A stretch of DNA of 13,447 bases. Origin: CAYNTG01 sp964400105 (lineage in GTDB: Bacteria > UBP14 > UBA6098). Shown here in pieces: positions 1-7,711 of the stretch; within the stretch, counting starts at the first letter, position 1, and the number at the start of each line of letters is the position of its first letter. The stretch covers positions 1-13,447 of the forward strand of contig CAYNTG010000065.1 of the NCBI GenBank assembly GCA_964400105.1, written 5' to 3'. Both the position numbers and the translations under genes were made by a program. The notes under the pieces were generated by a model, which saw only the letters and a list, made by a program, of their open reading frames with translations, was not told where the DNA came from and searched no databases.

Positions 1-53
1 AGAAAAGGGAGGGCGTCCGTGGGATTTCCCTTCATCCAATAAAGCCCTCCCTT
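1..53 (-). terminator. Terminator-like stem-loop after the DUF2207 gene
   Basis: Positions 5-14 and 44-53 are perfect 10-base inverted complements (AAGGGAGGGC / GCCCTCCCTT). On the minus strand the stem runs directly into TTTTCT at the window edge, as in an intrinsic terminator. The 29-base loop is longer than usual and contains a small GGGAAATCCC dyad at 21-30 that could fold on its own. It lies about 20 bases past the stop of the last gene of the long minus-strand block. The U-tract is cut by the window edge, so its full length is unknown. On the plus strand no T-run follows, so one-way use is inferred. Confidence 0.55.
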
Positions 54-74
54 ATGACGATTACCTAATACCCA

Positions 75-1835
75 TCACCACGCACCGCCGCCGCCGCCGC
101 CGAAACCTCCGCCGGAAAATCCTCCTCCGCCAAAGCTGCTGTGGCCGCCGCTTGCGCCGGAAGACCTCGGCCTCGACGACATCGCCGCGCCGGTGCTGTG
201 GATCGCACTACCGAGGTTGTGGACGAATATATAAGAATGGAAGGTCTGGCCGGTCGGTCCGACGAACCACCCCGGTTGGCCCTTGAAAATCCCATCGAAT
301 GCTTCCGCCCATTGGTCCGCCACGCCAAGCGCCATCGCGTATGGCAACAAGCGCTCGAATACCGTCGGGTCCTCGTTCGCCATCCGCTCGATACGGTCTT
401 TTTCCACGCGCCGGACGAACTCCTCGAATCCGGCGACATTGACCGCCGCGATGCTGCCCTTTTTCGTTTTCCTCGGCATAAATCTACCGAAGATTAACGT
501 CAAAATACCCGCAGGAACAAGGCTTGCCGCGAAAATCCAATTTGAGAATACCGCCGAAAGCGGAAAGGCGGCGATTATCAGCAGAAAACCGAAACCGGAA
601 TACTTTGCGCGAACCTTATCCGGACGTGTGGGGAAATATTTGTCCGCGACGAGTCTGTCGTAAATCGCATCTTTGATAATCGGCAGATCCATATAGAATT
701 TATTTTTGAGGCTCGAAATTGTGATCGCATCTTTTTCCGAGTATTCGGGGCAAAGCAGTTCGATTTGCGCCGTGTCTTCCAGATCGATACTTCCGCGGTC
801 GAACAAGCCGTTCAACATCTTTTTTTCAAAGGCCTTGAGGCTTTTATCGGCTTTTCTCAACTTGATTAACACGTAATCGGATTTCTTGAAGAAAACGATC
901 TTCTTCTTCTCGATCTGGACGATTTTGATGTAGCCTCGCACCGCCAGATCGACTATCGTCGATGTCATGTCCTGAATATCCACGCGCTCGTCGATAACGG
1001 TGCCGGCTTCGGCAGGCGAAAGATCTTCCGGCGGCTCATATCGCGGCGCGATAGACATTTTGACAGGGTCTCTGCCTCTGGCGCTCCATGTCAAAACGAG
1101 CCAAATCGCGCACGCAACCAAAAGGAGAAGCGGCCAGAGGTCGAAGATATACCACCGGAGCCAACTCGCGAATCCGGGCTTTTCGATTATGCCTTTTGGC
1201 AACGACAGGCCTATCGATAGATTATCGAACGTTCCGAGCGCGTTCGTTGCCCGGAAATTGACCTCGCCCTTTTTTATCTCGGCGGCGCAGTTTCGGGCCT
1301 CGGAGCCGTATGGCCCGCTGAAACAGGTCGTGCGAAGCTCGCTTTCAGGGGTTCCGGCGGGAAGATGCACGGTCGCCGTGGCGATACGAATTTCACATGG
1401 CCATTCCGTGCCGGTGACATTCCAATACAGCTCGTCGTGATCGTCGAAATAGAGCATTCCGTTTTCGACCCGATAGCGGATTATATAGACCTGCTTTCCG
1501 CTCAAGGTCGTATTTGGCGAGCCGATTCGGATATTGATGTGATCGCCTTGCTTTTTGATCTTAGCTTCGTATTTATTGTCGTTGTCGTCAACGACTTCGG
1601 ATACATCGATGCGCACGCGGTATGTTTTCATCGGGAGTTTATATTTGTAAATTATATCGCGATAGATCCCGTGGCGCTGCTCGTTCCCGAAATTCACCTC
1701 GATTCGCTCCTCGACTTCGTAAGACGCGCTGCTATAAAGTGTGATATCCGAATGAAACGACTCGATAAAATAAGCCGAAACAGACGAAGCCAGAACGAGG
1801 CCTGCGAATAGGATCGAGGCTAATCTGCCTTTCAT
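75..1835 (-). CDS. DUF2207-family membrane protein (YciQ-like)
   Basis: Predicted 586-residue membrane protein of the DUF2207 family, whose biochemical role is unknown. Residues 1-21 form a signal peptide. Residues 25-215 form the extracytoplasmic beta-rich domain, with the family pattern VNFGNEQRHGIYRDI at 47-61. A membrane segment lies at about 232-250, followed by a cytoplasmic part starting with APRYEPPEDLSPAEAG at 263-278. Two more membrane segments lie at about 413-431 and 433-452. The tail from 557 is Ser/Gly-rich and ends in a long glycine run plus AW, a common ending in this family. An in-frame start 25 codons upstream (1910) exists, but ATG 1835 is chosen because a strong AAGAAGGGA site precedes it and the signal peptide begins there. 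It follows lemA by 31 bases; LemA-DUF2207 pairing is widespread. Family assignment is confident, function is not. Confidence 0.88.
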   Translation of the reverse strand: MKGRLASILFAGLVLASSVSAYFIESFHSDITLYSSASYEVEERIEVNFGNEQRHGIYRDIIYKYKLPMKTYRVRIDVSEVVDDNDNKYEAKIKKQGDHINIRIGSPNTTLSGKQVYIIRYRVENGMLYFDDHDELYWNVTGTEWPCEIRIATATVHLPAGTPESELRTTCFSGPYGSEARNCAAEIKKGEVNFRATNALGTFDNLSIGLSLPKGIIEKPGFASWLRWYIFDLWPLLLLVACAIWLVLTWSARGRDPVKMSIAPRYEPPEDLSPAEAGTVIDERVDIQDMTSTIVDLAVRGYIKIVQIEKKKIVFFKKSDYVLIKLRKADKSLKAFEKKMLNGLFDRGSIDLEDTAQIELLCPEYSEKDAITISSLKNKFYMDLPIIKDAIYDRLVADKYFPTRPDKVRAKYSGFGFLLIIAAFPLSAVFSNWIFAASLVPAGILTLIFGRFMPRKTKKGSIAAVNVAGFEEFVRRVEKDRIERMANEDPTVFERLLPYAMALGVADQWAEAFDGIFKGQPGWFVGPTGQTFHSYIFVHNLGSAIHSTGAAMSSRPRSSGASGGHSSFGGGGFSGGGFGGGGGGAW

Positions 1836-1840
1836 AATCG

Positions 1841-1849
1841 TCCCTTCTT
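1841..1849 (-). promoter_or_regulatory. Ribosome binding site deciding the DUF2207 start
   Basis: The minus strand reads AAGAAGGGA here, 5 bases before the ATG at 1835-1833. This supports the shorter start, which opens directly into a signal peptide, over the in-frame start at 1910 inside the lemA 3' end. Confidence 0.7.
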
Positions 1850-1866
1850 TCGAGGAAATGAAACCG

Positions 1867-2448
1867 TTATCCGCCGAAATCGACCTTCGGCGGCTCTTTT
1901 TGACCGACATCCTCGATCTCGAAATACTCTCTTTTCAGGAAGTGAAAGATGCTCGCGATAATATTCGTCGGGACCTTCTCGATGGCGGTATTCAGATCGC
2001 GAACGACGGCGTTATAATAGCGCCTGCTTTCGGAAAGGACGTTTTCGATAGTCTCGAGTGTTTTTTGAAGCTCGAGGAAATTCTGGTTAGCCTTGAGATC
2101 GGGGTAGTTTTCCGCAACGGCGAATAGCTGGCGAAGGGACTGCGTCAACATGTTCTCCGCATTAGCCATCTTTGCGACATCGTCGGTGATCTGGATCGCC
2201 TGCTGGCGCGCCTTTATGACGTTTTCGAGCGTCTCTTTTTCGTGGCCGGCATATCCCTTAACCGTTTCGACCAGATTTGGAATGAGGTCGTATCGTTTTT
2301 TGAGCTGGACATCGATATCCGCCCAGGCGTTCTCCGATCGGTTTTTCAGGCCGACGAGCTTGTTATACAAAACGATCGCTATGACGACGAGAATAATTAC
2401 TCCAATCGCCAAAACCGCCAGACAGCCAATAATTCCTGCAAATCCCAT
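1867..2448 (-). CDS. lemA: LemA family membrane-anchored protein
   Basis: A 193-residue LemA-family protein. One N-terminal membrane segment (about 8-28) is followed by the long helical domain, typically exposed outside the inner membrane. Family signatures seen are NRSENAWADIDVQLKKRYDL at 36-55, PNLVETVKGYAGHE at 57-70, AENMLTQSLRQLFAVAENYP at 97-116 and YYNAVVRDLN at 144-153. Length is normal for the family. Its start overlaps the DUF2085 stop by one base (TAATG), and the AAGGAGG site lies in the last codons of that gene, so translation is probably coupled. The following gene is DUF2207, the usual LemA neighbour. The molecular function of LemA is unsettled; links to envelope processes and membrane proteases have been suggested. 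The call is firm at family level. Confidence 0.93.
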   Translation of the reverse strand: MGFAGIIGCLAVLAIGVIILVVIAIVLYNKLVGLKNRSENAWADIDVQLKKRYDLIPNLVETVKGYAGHEKETLENVIKARQQAIQITDDVAKMANAENMLTQSLRQLFAVAENYPDLKANQNFLELQKTLETIENVLSESRRYYNAVVRDLNTAIEKVPTNIIASIFHFLKREYFEIEDVGQKEPPKVDFGG

Positions 2449-2899
2449 TAATCCTCCTTTAGATTAATCCTATTCGTTCGCATATCCCATGAATTCGATT
2501 CAAATATAATTGGATAAATCCAAAAAACAATCCCAAAACCGGCGAGGACGCCGGTAATAAATCTTGGAACGTTCGGCGTCGTCCATAGACCGAATATCTG
2601 CGCGACGCCGTCGATTGCCATCGGCGCGATGAATATCATCATCGTCCTCATCGAGATTCGCGCCCTTTCGCGGAGAATCAGCGATATAATTCCAAAGATC
2701 GCCAGACCTGCGAAGATACCGGTGCACCGGGCACATAGCGCCATCTTGTTTCCGGCAATGAAAAAGCTTCGTTCGGCGATTTGATGACAGAGCGGCTTCA
2801 TCGAAAGATAAAACGCTGCGGCGATCCCCGGCGAGATATTCACCAAAATCGGCGCGGTGACAGCGATAGCCGCCAACGCGATCCACGCGATCGTGAGCA
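2448..2899 (-). CDS. DUF2085 membrane protein, 5' end lost in assembly gap
   Basis: The visible 149 codons encode a small integral membrane protein of the DUF2085 family (function unknown). The diagnostic motif is near the visible N-terminus: MKPLCHQIAERSFFI, then NKMALCARCTGIFAG, giving the family's paired cysteines (CHQ and CxRCTG) that look like a metal or redox site. Hydrophobic segments flank it: one before the motif, one through the GIFAGLAIFGIISLIL region and two nearer the C-terminus. The start codon and probably only a few residues are hidden by the Ns, since family members begin one membrane helix before CHQ. The stop TAA overlaps the lemA ATG. Open frames that appear to run through the Ns are artefacts and no join to the protease gene should be assumed. 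A cysteine-linked redox or metal role is inference only. Confidence 0.8.
2453..2459 (-). promoter_or_regulatory. Strong Shine-Dalgarno of lemA inside the DUF2085 3' end
   Basis: The minus strand reads AAGGAGG, ending 4 bases before the lemA ATG (2448-2446). The site encodes part of the Lys-Glu-Asp end of the DUF2085 protein and is followed by the overlapping TAATG. This is the classic layout for coupled termination and reinitiation. Confidence 0.8.
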
Positions 2900-2999
2900 N
2901 NNNNNNNNNNNNNNNNNNNNNNNNNNNNNNNNNNNNNNNNNNNNNNNNNNNNNNNNNNNNNNNNNNNNNNNNNNNNNNNNNNNNNNNNNNNNNNNNNNN
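2900..2999. other. Assembly gap (100 Ns)
   Basis: Exactly 100 undetermined bases. The round number suggests a scaffold gap of unknown true size rather than a measured length. It removes the C-terminus of the subtilisin-like protease (right side) and the N-terminus of the DUF2085 protein (left side). Additional genes could be hidden here. Confidence 0.98.
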
Positions 3000-4432
3000 T
3001 GAAAACCAGCCGCAACGGTCGCCTTCGGAATGCCCCATCCGTAGTCGTTATCGGCGGAATCCGCCGGATAGGACGGATCATATGCGCGATAGCGGTCGCC
3101 GCTCGAACGCACAGCGAGGGCGAGGCCGTATCCCGAAAGGCCTGGATTTGCGCTCTTGACCGTCGCGCAAAGCCCTGCGATCAGCGGGCAGGAGAAGCTC
3201 GTGCCGGAACCGGCAGTAACGCCGACAGTGTCGTATGGATTTAACACGATTGTCCCGTAACCGACAGCCGAGCAGTCCGGCTTTATCCTGCCATCTGCGG
3301 TTGGACCGGGGCTGGAAAACGACGCAATAAAATGATCGGTTCCCACTGCCGCTACAGCGAGAACAGAGTCGCCGTCGGCAGGGCTTATAATGAAAGGCCA
3401 TGGCCAAACATTACGATCATTCCCTGCGGAATTGACGACGCAGATCCCGCGAGAGGCGGCAATATCAGCTGCGATTGTGACGATCATCGTGTTGCCGTCC
3501 AAATCGTCATAAGAATAGTGATATGTATCCGCATCGAAAAAGCTGTATCCAAGGCTGCTGGAGACGATATCGACTCCGATCGAATCGAGCCATTCGATAC
3601 CCGCCACCCAGTTATCCTCCTCGCCGACATATTCGCTATCGACGTTCTCGGTCTTCGCGAGAGCGACCGAGGCCTTATATGCCGTGCCGATAAGCTCTCC
3701 GGGGGAATATCCCGCGATACAACCGAGACAGCGTGTGCCGTGGCTGAATCCGGTAATATCCTCATCTCCGGCGTCCGGGTCGTAATCGACGGTCGTGTCG
3801 TTGTATATAAAATCGTATTTTGCGACGACGTCGAGGCTGTCGAACGCGCGATGTGTAAGGCGAAAACCAGAATCGAGGATTCCGACGAGGACGCCCTCGC
3901 CGGCGTATCCCATTTCGTGGAGATCGACCGCTCCGAGCATATCGAGCTGCCCGAAAGACAGGCCGTAAAAATCATCTTCCATGACACCTGAAGGGCGCTC
4001 CCTTCCGACCGGTTCGATAGGTCGCCGGTATTTTGTGATCGGTCGAATCTCGCGAACGAATGGCATCTCCGCAACGGTTTCGAGGATCGAAACAGGCATA
4101 TCGAACGAAGCGCCGTCGAGCCATCGGCTCGACCTTCGATGCATAGCGCCGAGTTCGACGATCTCCTCGATATGGTTGCGATCGACCGGAACGTCGTGAA
4201 TATCGAGCGCGATTCCATCCTGCGAACGCCTTGCGATGGCGCGTTCCGAGAGACTTTGACGCGCGGAAGCGTCTATCGATTTGCCATCCGTGTCCTTGCC
4301 ATCGAAGAAGACCCATACCGGAACAATGTCCCCCTTCGCGCGAAGAAGCGAGGGCGCGATCTTCGGAGAAACGGCGAAGATCGACACACATATCAGTAAC
4401 ATTAAGATTGTATAAATCTTTGAAGAACTCAT
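3000..4432 (-). CDS. Secreted subtilisin-like serine protease (S8), 3' end lost in gap
   Basis: The visible 477 codons encode a secreted subtilase. An N-terminal signal segment lies at about residues 5-22. A propeptide-like region follows to about 150 and the S8 catalytic domain runs from about 155 to the gap. The catalytic triad is visible: Asp187 in GILDSGF, His231 in SHGTRCLG and Ser412 in GSGTSFSCP, with the oxyanion Asn338 in NSAGND. The sequence stops at DYGWGIPKATVAAGF, typical of the end of the catalytic domain, so what is missing is any C-terminal extension. In FCB bacteria that is often an Ig-like or type IX sorting domain; its presence here is inference. The ATG at 4432 is preceded by GAAAGG and lies 12 bases after the tsaE stop. 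The position two genes after porX suggests a secretion-linked cargo. Protease call firm, substrate unknown. Confidence 0.9.
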
Positions 4433-4444
4433 CTAAAACCTTTC

Positions 4445-4870
4445 TTAACTATCGAACTCGATTCTTCTCTCGTTCGGTCCGATTCGGGTAATTCTCACCT
4501 CGATAGTGCGATCCGGCAAAAGCTCCTTTGCCCTGTCCGCCCATTCGACAAGCGAAACGCCGTCCCCGTCGAGTATCTCCCAAAGCCCAAGCTCCGCGAT
4601 CTCCGAAGGCTGCTCGATTCGATATAGATCGATATGATGAACAGAAAGCGTGCCGCCATATTCATGTATCAGCGCAAAAGAGGGGCTGGATACGTCGTTC
4701 GGATCGATTCCCAAACCGCGTGCGATCCCTTTGATCATCGTAGTTTTGCCGGCGCCAAGATCGCCATAAAATGCCACGACATCCCCTTTTACGAGTCTCC
4801 TCGAAAGCTCCTCGCCAACCGACATGGTCTTTTCTGCCGAATCCGTCGTAAGTTCACGCGGTTCGGTCAT
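4445..4870 (-). CDS. tsaE: tRNA threonylcarbamoyladenosine biosynthesis ATPase TsaE
   Basis: A 141-residue TsaE, the small P-loop ATPase that works with TsaB and TsaD to make N6-threonylcarbamoyladenosine at position 37 of ANN-decoding tRNAs in the cytoplasm. The Walker A motif GDLGAGKTT is at 36-44. Other family signatures are SSPSFALIHEY (61-71), HIDLYR (79-84) and VEWADR (108-113). Length is normal. Its ATG overlaps the porX stop in an ATGA, with AAGG five bases upstream, so it is translated with porX. Placement next to a response regulator is probably operon economy rather than function, although a housekeeping gene here ties the regulator to constitutive expression. Confidence 0.95.
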   Translation of the reverse strand: MTEPRELTTDSAEKTMSVGEELSRRLVKGDVVAFYGDLGAGKTTMIKGIARGLGIDPNDVSSPSFALIHEYGGTLSVHHIDLYRIEQPSEIAELGLWEILDGDGVSLVEWADRAKELLPDRTIEVRITRIGPNERRIEFDS

Positions 4871-6429
4871 TTAGGCCTTAGGACGGATACCGGAATAATC
4901 ATCTCCTCGATACTGATTCCACCATGGAGGAAGCTATTGTGAAACTGGCGTTCGTATTGGGAAAAATGCGTTGGATAGATAAAATAATAATCCTCTTTCG
5001 CGATGATAAAATTCGTCGTTTGCGTGAAATGCGGCAGGCGCCAGTCTCTCGGGTTCCGAATGAATATCGCCCCGCGCTCTTCGCAGTTGATATTGTCGCC
5101 GAATTTATATCGAAGACCGGGCGATGTGTCGCGCTTGCCATAGGCCCTGGTTCCACGCTTTCCGATAGTGCTTCCGTGATCGGTGGTCACAACGATAGGC
5201 ACACCTTCCTGTGCGATCCCGAGCATCGCCTTATATAGGCTCGAATGGGCGAACCATGTTTTCATGACGCTTCGATATGCCGATTCGTCCGGCGAGATCT
5301 CGCGCAGAACCTCGTTCGCGGCACGGCTGTGCGCGAGGATGTCCAGAAAGTTGGTCACGACGCTGGTGAACGGTGCCGAAAGATAGCTTTTGAGCCGGTG
5401 AACGAGGCTATCTCCCTCCTCCGGATCGAGAATCTTGATATATTTTGAATCGCCGTGAAGGTTGACGCCGTTTTGCGCGACAAGTTTATCTATAAGCTGA
5501 TGTTCGTGTCGGTTGCAGGATGACGGGTCATCCTTCGGATCGACCCAGAGATCGGGGTATCGCTTGGAAAGATCGAGCGGGAAAAGCCCGCTGAAGATCG
5601 CATTACGTGCGAACGGCGTCGCAGAGGGCAAAAGCGAAAAATATAAATCCGTCTCGATATTGAAATTCTCCAATAACATGCGCTCGACCGTGAGCCACTG
5701 ATCGAGGCGCATACAATCGATCACGACCAGGAAGACCTTCTCCCCCTTCTTAAGCAATGGAATGACTTTCTCTTGAGCCACATCCACCGACATCATCGGG
5801 CGCGATTCGCGTTCGCTCCAAACCCAACGCTCGTAATTCGATTCGATGAACCGCCCAAACTCGGAATTGCATTCGCGGCGGAACTCCTTATGGGTTCCCA
5901 TAAGACCCAGTTCTGGATGAGCATCGAGGATAACGTCCCATTCGGCGAGCCAATATGCCATGTCGAGCCACTGCTTTGCCGTGGCACTCGGCGACGGGCG
6001 GATAGCCATGTTGCGGTATTCGGTCGTATAATCGCGCGTAAGCTGTTGGCCGACGATGCGGCCCGACTCGAATATCTTCTTAAGCGTCGAGAGTATTTGA
6101 TGGGGATTGACAGGTTTGACGAGATAATCCGCGATCTCCCTTCCGATAGCGTCCTCCATGAGGCTTTCTTCCATCGATTTAGTGATCATCACCACCGGAA
6201 CCCGTTTATCGATCTTGCGGATCTCCTCGAGGGTCGTGAGGCCGTCCATGCCGGGCATCATCTCATCGAGGAGGATCAGATCGACACCGCCATCCTTGAG
6301 CAATGTAATAGCATCCTCTCCCGAATTAACGCCCTCGATAGAATAACCACGGTCTTCGAGAAAGATAATATGCGGTTTCAACTGGGAGATCTCGTCGTCC
6401 GCCCAGATAATCCTTTTTCGTTCAGGCAT
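4867..6429 (-). CDS. porX: PorX-type response regulator with PglZ/alkaline-phosphatase-like domain
   Basis: A 520-residue regulator with the PorX architecture. The receiver domain spans about 1-125: acidic pair Asp10/Asp11, phosphoacceptor Asp55 in LLDEMMPG, Thr83 and Lys105 in LVKPVN. A helical linker follows to about 210, then a PglZ/alkaline-phosphatase-superfamily domain to the end. Likely metal-site and nucleophile residues are visible: Asp238 in VVIDCMRLDQW, Thr271 in LLPSATPFARN, Asp363 and His367 in FLDILAHSR, Asp417/His418 in TTDHG and His502 in FLHGGIS. Length matches characterised PorX (about 520). In Porphyromonas gingivalis PorX controls type IX secretion genes and its effector domain is a zinc-dependent phosphodiesterase on small oligonucleotides; the intact motifs suggest activity here. 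The start has a GGAG site and overlaps the kinase stop by 8 bases; tsaE follows with an ATGA overlap. There is no DNA-binding domain, so output is probably protein- or nucleotide-mediated. Confidence 0.92.
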   Translation of the reverse strand: MPERKRIIWADDEISQLKPHIIFLEDRGYSIEGVNSGEDAITLLKDGGVDLILLDEMMPGMDGLTTLEEIRKIDKRVPVVMITKSMEESLMEDAIGREIADYLVKPVNPHQILSTLKKIFESGRIVGQQLTRDYTTEYRNMAIRPSPSATAKQWLDMAYWLAEWDVILDAHPELGLMGTHKEFRRECNSEFGRFIESNYERWVWSERESRPMMSVDVAQEKVIPLLKKGEKVFLVVIDCMRLDQWLTVERMLLENFNIETDLYFSLLPSATPFARNAIFSGLFPLDLSKRYPDLWVDPKDDPSSCNRHEHQLIDKLVAQNGVNLHGDSKYIKILDPEEGDSLVHRLKSYLSAPFTSVVTNFLDILAHSRAANEVLREISPDESAYRSVMKTWFAHSSLYKAMLGIAQEGVPIVVTTDHGSTIGKRGTRAYGKRDTSPGLRYKFGDNINCEERGAIFIRNPRDWRLPHFTQTTNFIIAKEDYYFIYPTHFSQYERQFHNSFLHGGISIEEMIIPVSVLRPK

Positions 6430-7708
6430 AATCGCTCCGTTGCACTTCCGTTTGCTTTTTTAGAGAAAAACTGATCACAAAAGTCGTTTTTTCGTTAGGC
6501 TTGCTCTCCAAAAGGTTGAGCTTGCCGAAATGATATTCCTCGACAATTCGTTTAGCAAGGGAAAGGCCAAGTCCCCATCCTCGCTTTTTTGTTGTGTATC
6601 CGGGCGAGAATATCTTTCTTTGATTTCGGGCCGAGACCCCTTTGCCGTTGTCCGTGACGATTATCTGCACGTTTTGATTTTCGACGTCCATACGCGTGGC
6701 GACCTTGATCTTGCCGTTTTCCTTGCGCGCTGACTCCATCGAGTTTTTTATAAGATTTTCGACAGCCCATGAAAGCAGCATCCGGTTTGCCATTATCTTC
6801 GGCACCGGATAATACTGCTCGACAATGTCCATTTTCCCGCGAAGCCGTGGCATCCTCTGACGCAGGTATGCGACGGAATGGTGGACGAGCGTCGGAAGGT
6901 CGATTAGTTCGAGTTCTGGCATCGATCCGATCTGGCCGAAACGGAGCACGATCTTGTTTAGAATCTGGATATCCTCCGACATCATGCCGATGATCTCGCG
7001 TGGATCGATATTGGCGTTGCGAAAAGCTCCTGTCAACTCCGCCTCTTTGACCTCCTCCTTGAGAAGCTCCGTCCATCCCATGAGGCTCGAAATAGGCGTG
7101 CCGAGTTGATGCGCGGTCTCGCGCGCCATACCAAGCCAGATATTCTGTTCCTCATAGAACCTCAGTCGATTATAGCTTATATAGGAGAATGCCAGCAGCG
7201 TTGCGATTAATATAAGGATAGCCGGCGGAATGAACTTGAGCCATTTCACGAAAGGCGGTTCACCGAAGTATATATAGCCCAACACCTTATCGGTTTCGCC
7301 GACATAGATCGGAATGGGCGGATGAATATTTCGCATCCCGTCGATCATCGAGATGAGCTTCTTCCGCGAGACGACCGACGTGTCACCCTGCGATACATCG
7401 ATATTCCGCCACATAGTCGGCTCGCCCTCGACAGATGTCAATATCATCGGGAAATCGCTTTTTCGGACGATCTCCTCGAAGATAATGCTCAGTTCCGCGC
7501 CGCCGACGCTCTTTGTGGATGCGAGTGCCCATAATCTCGAATAAGCATTCAACACGCGACGGTTATAATCCGACATCCTTTTTCGGACATTCTGCCCGAG
7601 AAAAAAAACAGCCGCGACGACGAGCACACCAGCCACTATCGAGGCAGTGGTGTAGATCGAGGGCATTCCCCTATAAGCGATGCGGTATTTTCGTCTTCTT
7701 TTTTCCAA
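6422..7708 (-). CDS. Membrane sensor histidine kinase, probable partner of PorX
   Basis: A 428-residue transmembrane histidine kinase. Membrane segments at about 17-37 and 158-178 enclose a sensor region of about 120 residues, probably periplasmic, with no recognised domain. The H-box ARETAHQLGTPISSLMGW holds phosphoacceptor His200. The ATPase domain shows the N-box around NLIKNSMES (318-326), DNGKG (353-357) and GWGLGLSLAKRIV (377-389). There is no HAMP or receiver domain. It overlaps porX by 8 bases (ATGCCTGA), so the two are almost certainly co-expressed, and the kinase is the natural phosphodonor. In P. gingivalis the kinase proposed for PorX (PorY) is encoded elsewhere, so the adjacency is informative. 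The start is uncertain: TTG 7708 lies 3 bases after the serS stop with weak ribosome-site support; an in-frame ATG at 7666 is the alternative and has purines immediately before it. Confidence 0.87.
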   Translation of the reverse strand: MEKRRRKYRIAYRGMPSIYTTASIVAGVLVVAAVFFLGQNVRKRMSDYNRRVLNAYSRLWALASTKSVGGAELSIIFEEIVRKSDFPMILTSVEGEPTMWRNIDVSQGDTSVVSRKKLISMIDGMRNIHPPIPIYVGETDKVLGYIYFGEPPFVKWLKFIPPAILILIATLLAFSYISYNRLRFYEEQNIWLGMARETAHQLGTPISSLMGWTELLKEEVKEAELTGAFRNANIDPREIIGMMSEDIQILNKIVLRFGQIGSMPELELIDLPTLVHHSVAYLRQRMPRLRGKMDIVEQYYPVPKIMANRMLLSWAVENLIKNSMESARKENGKIKVATRMDVENQNVQIIVTDNGKGVSARNQRKIFSPGYTTKKRGWGLGLSLAKRIVEEYHFGKLNLLESKPNEKTTFVISFSLKKQTEVQRSDYA

Positions 7709-7711
7709 AGC

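Noticed and set aside
78..190. GCC/CCG-rich repetitive stretch that looks like a microsatellite
   Set aside because: It encodes the Ser/Gly-rich C-terminal tail typical of DUF2207 proteins, so a coding explanation is sufficient.
2840..3081. Open frames that continue through the N run and seem to join the protease to downstream sequence
   Set aside because: Undetermined bases cannot encode a stop, so the frames are artefacts of the gap. The DUF2085 frame and the protease frame are treated as separate partial genes.
3332..3991. Plus-strand frame of 219 codons opposite the protease
   Set aside because: It is antisense to a subtilase with an intact catalytic triad. It has no motif of its own.
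5773..6474. Plus-strand frame of 233 codons opposite porX
   Set aside because: It mirrors the PorX receiver region, whose motifs are unambiguous. It is an antisense shadow.
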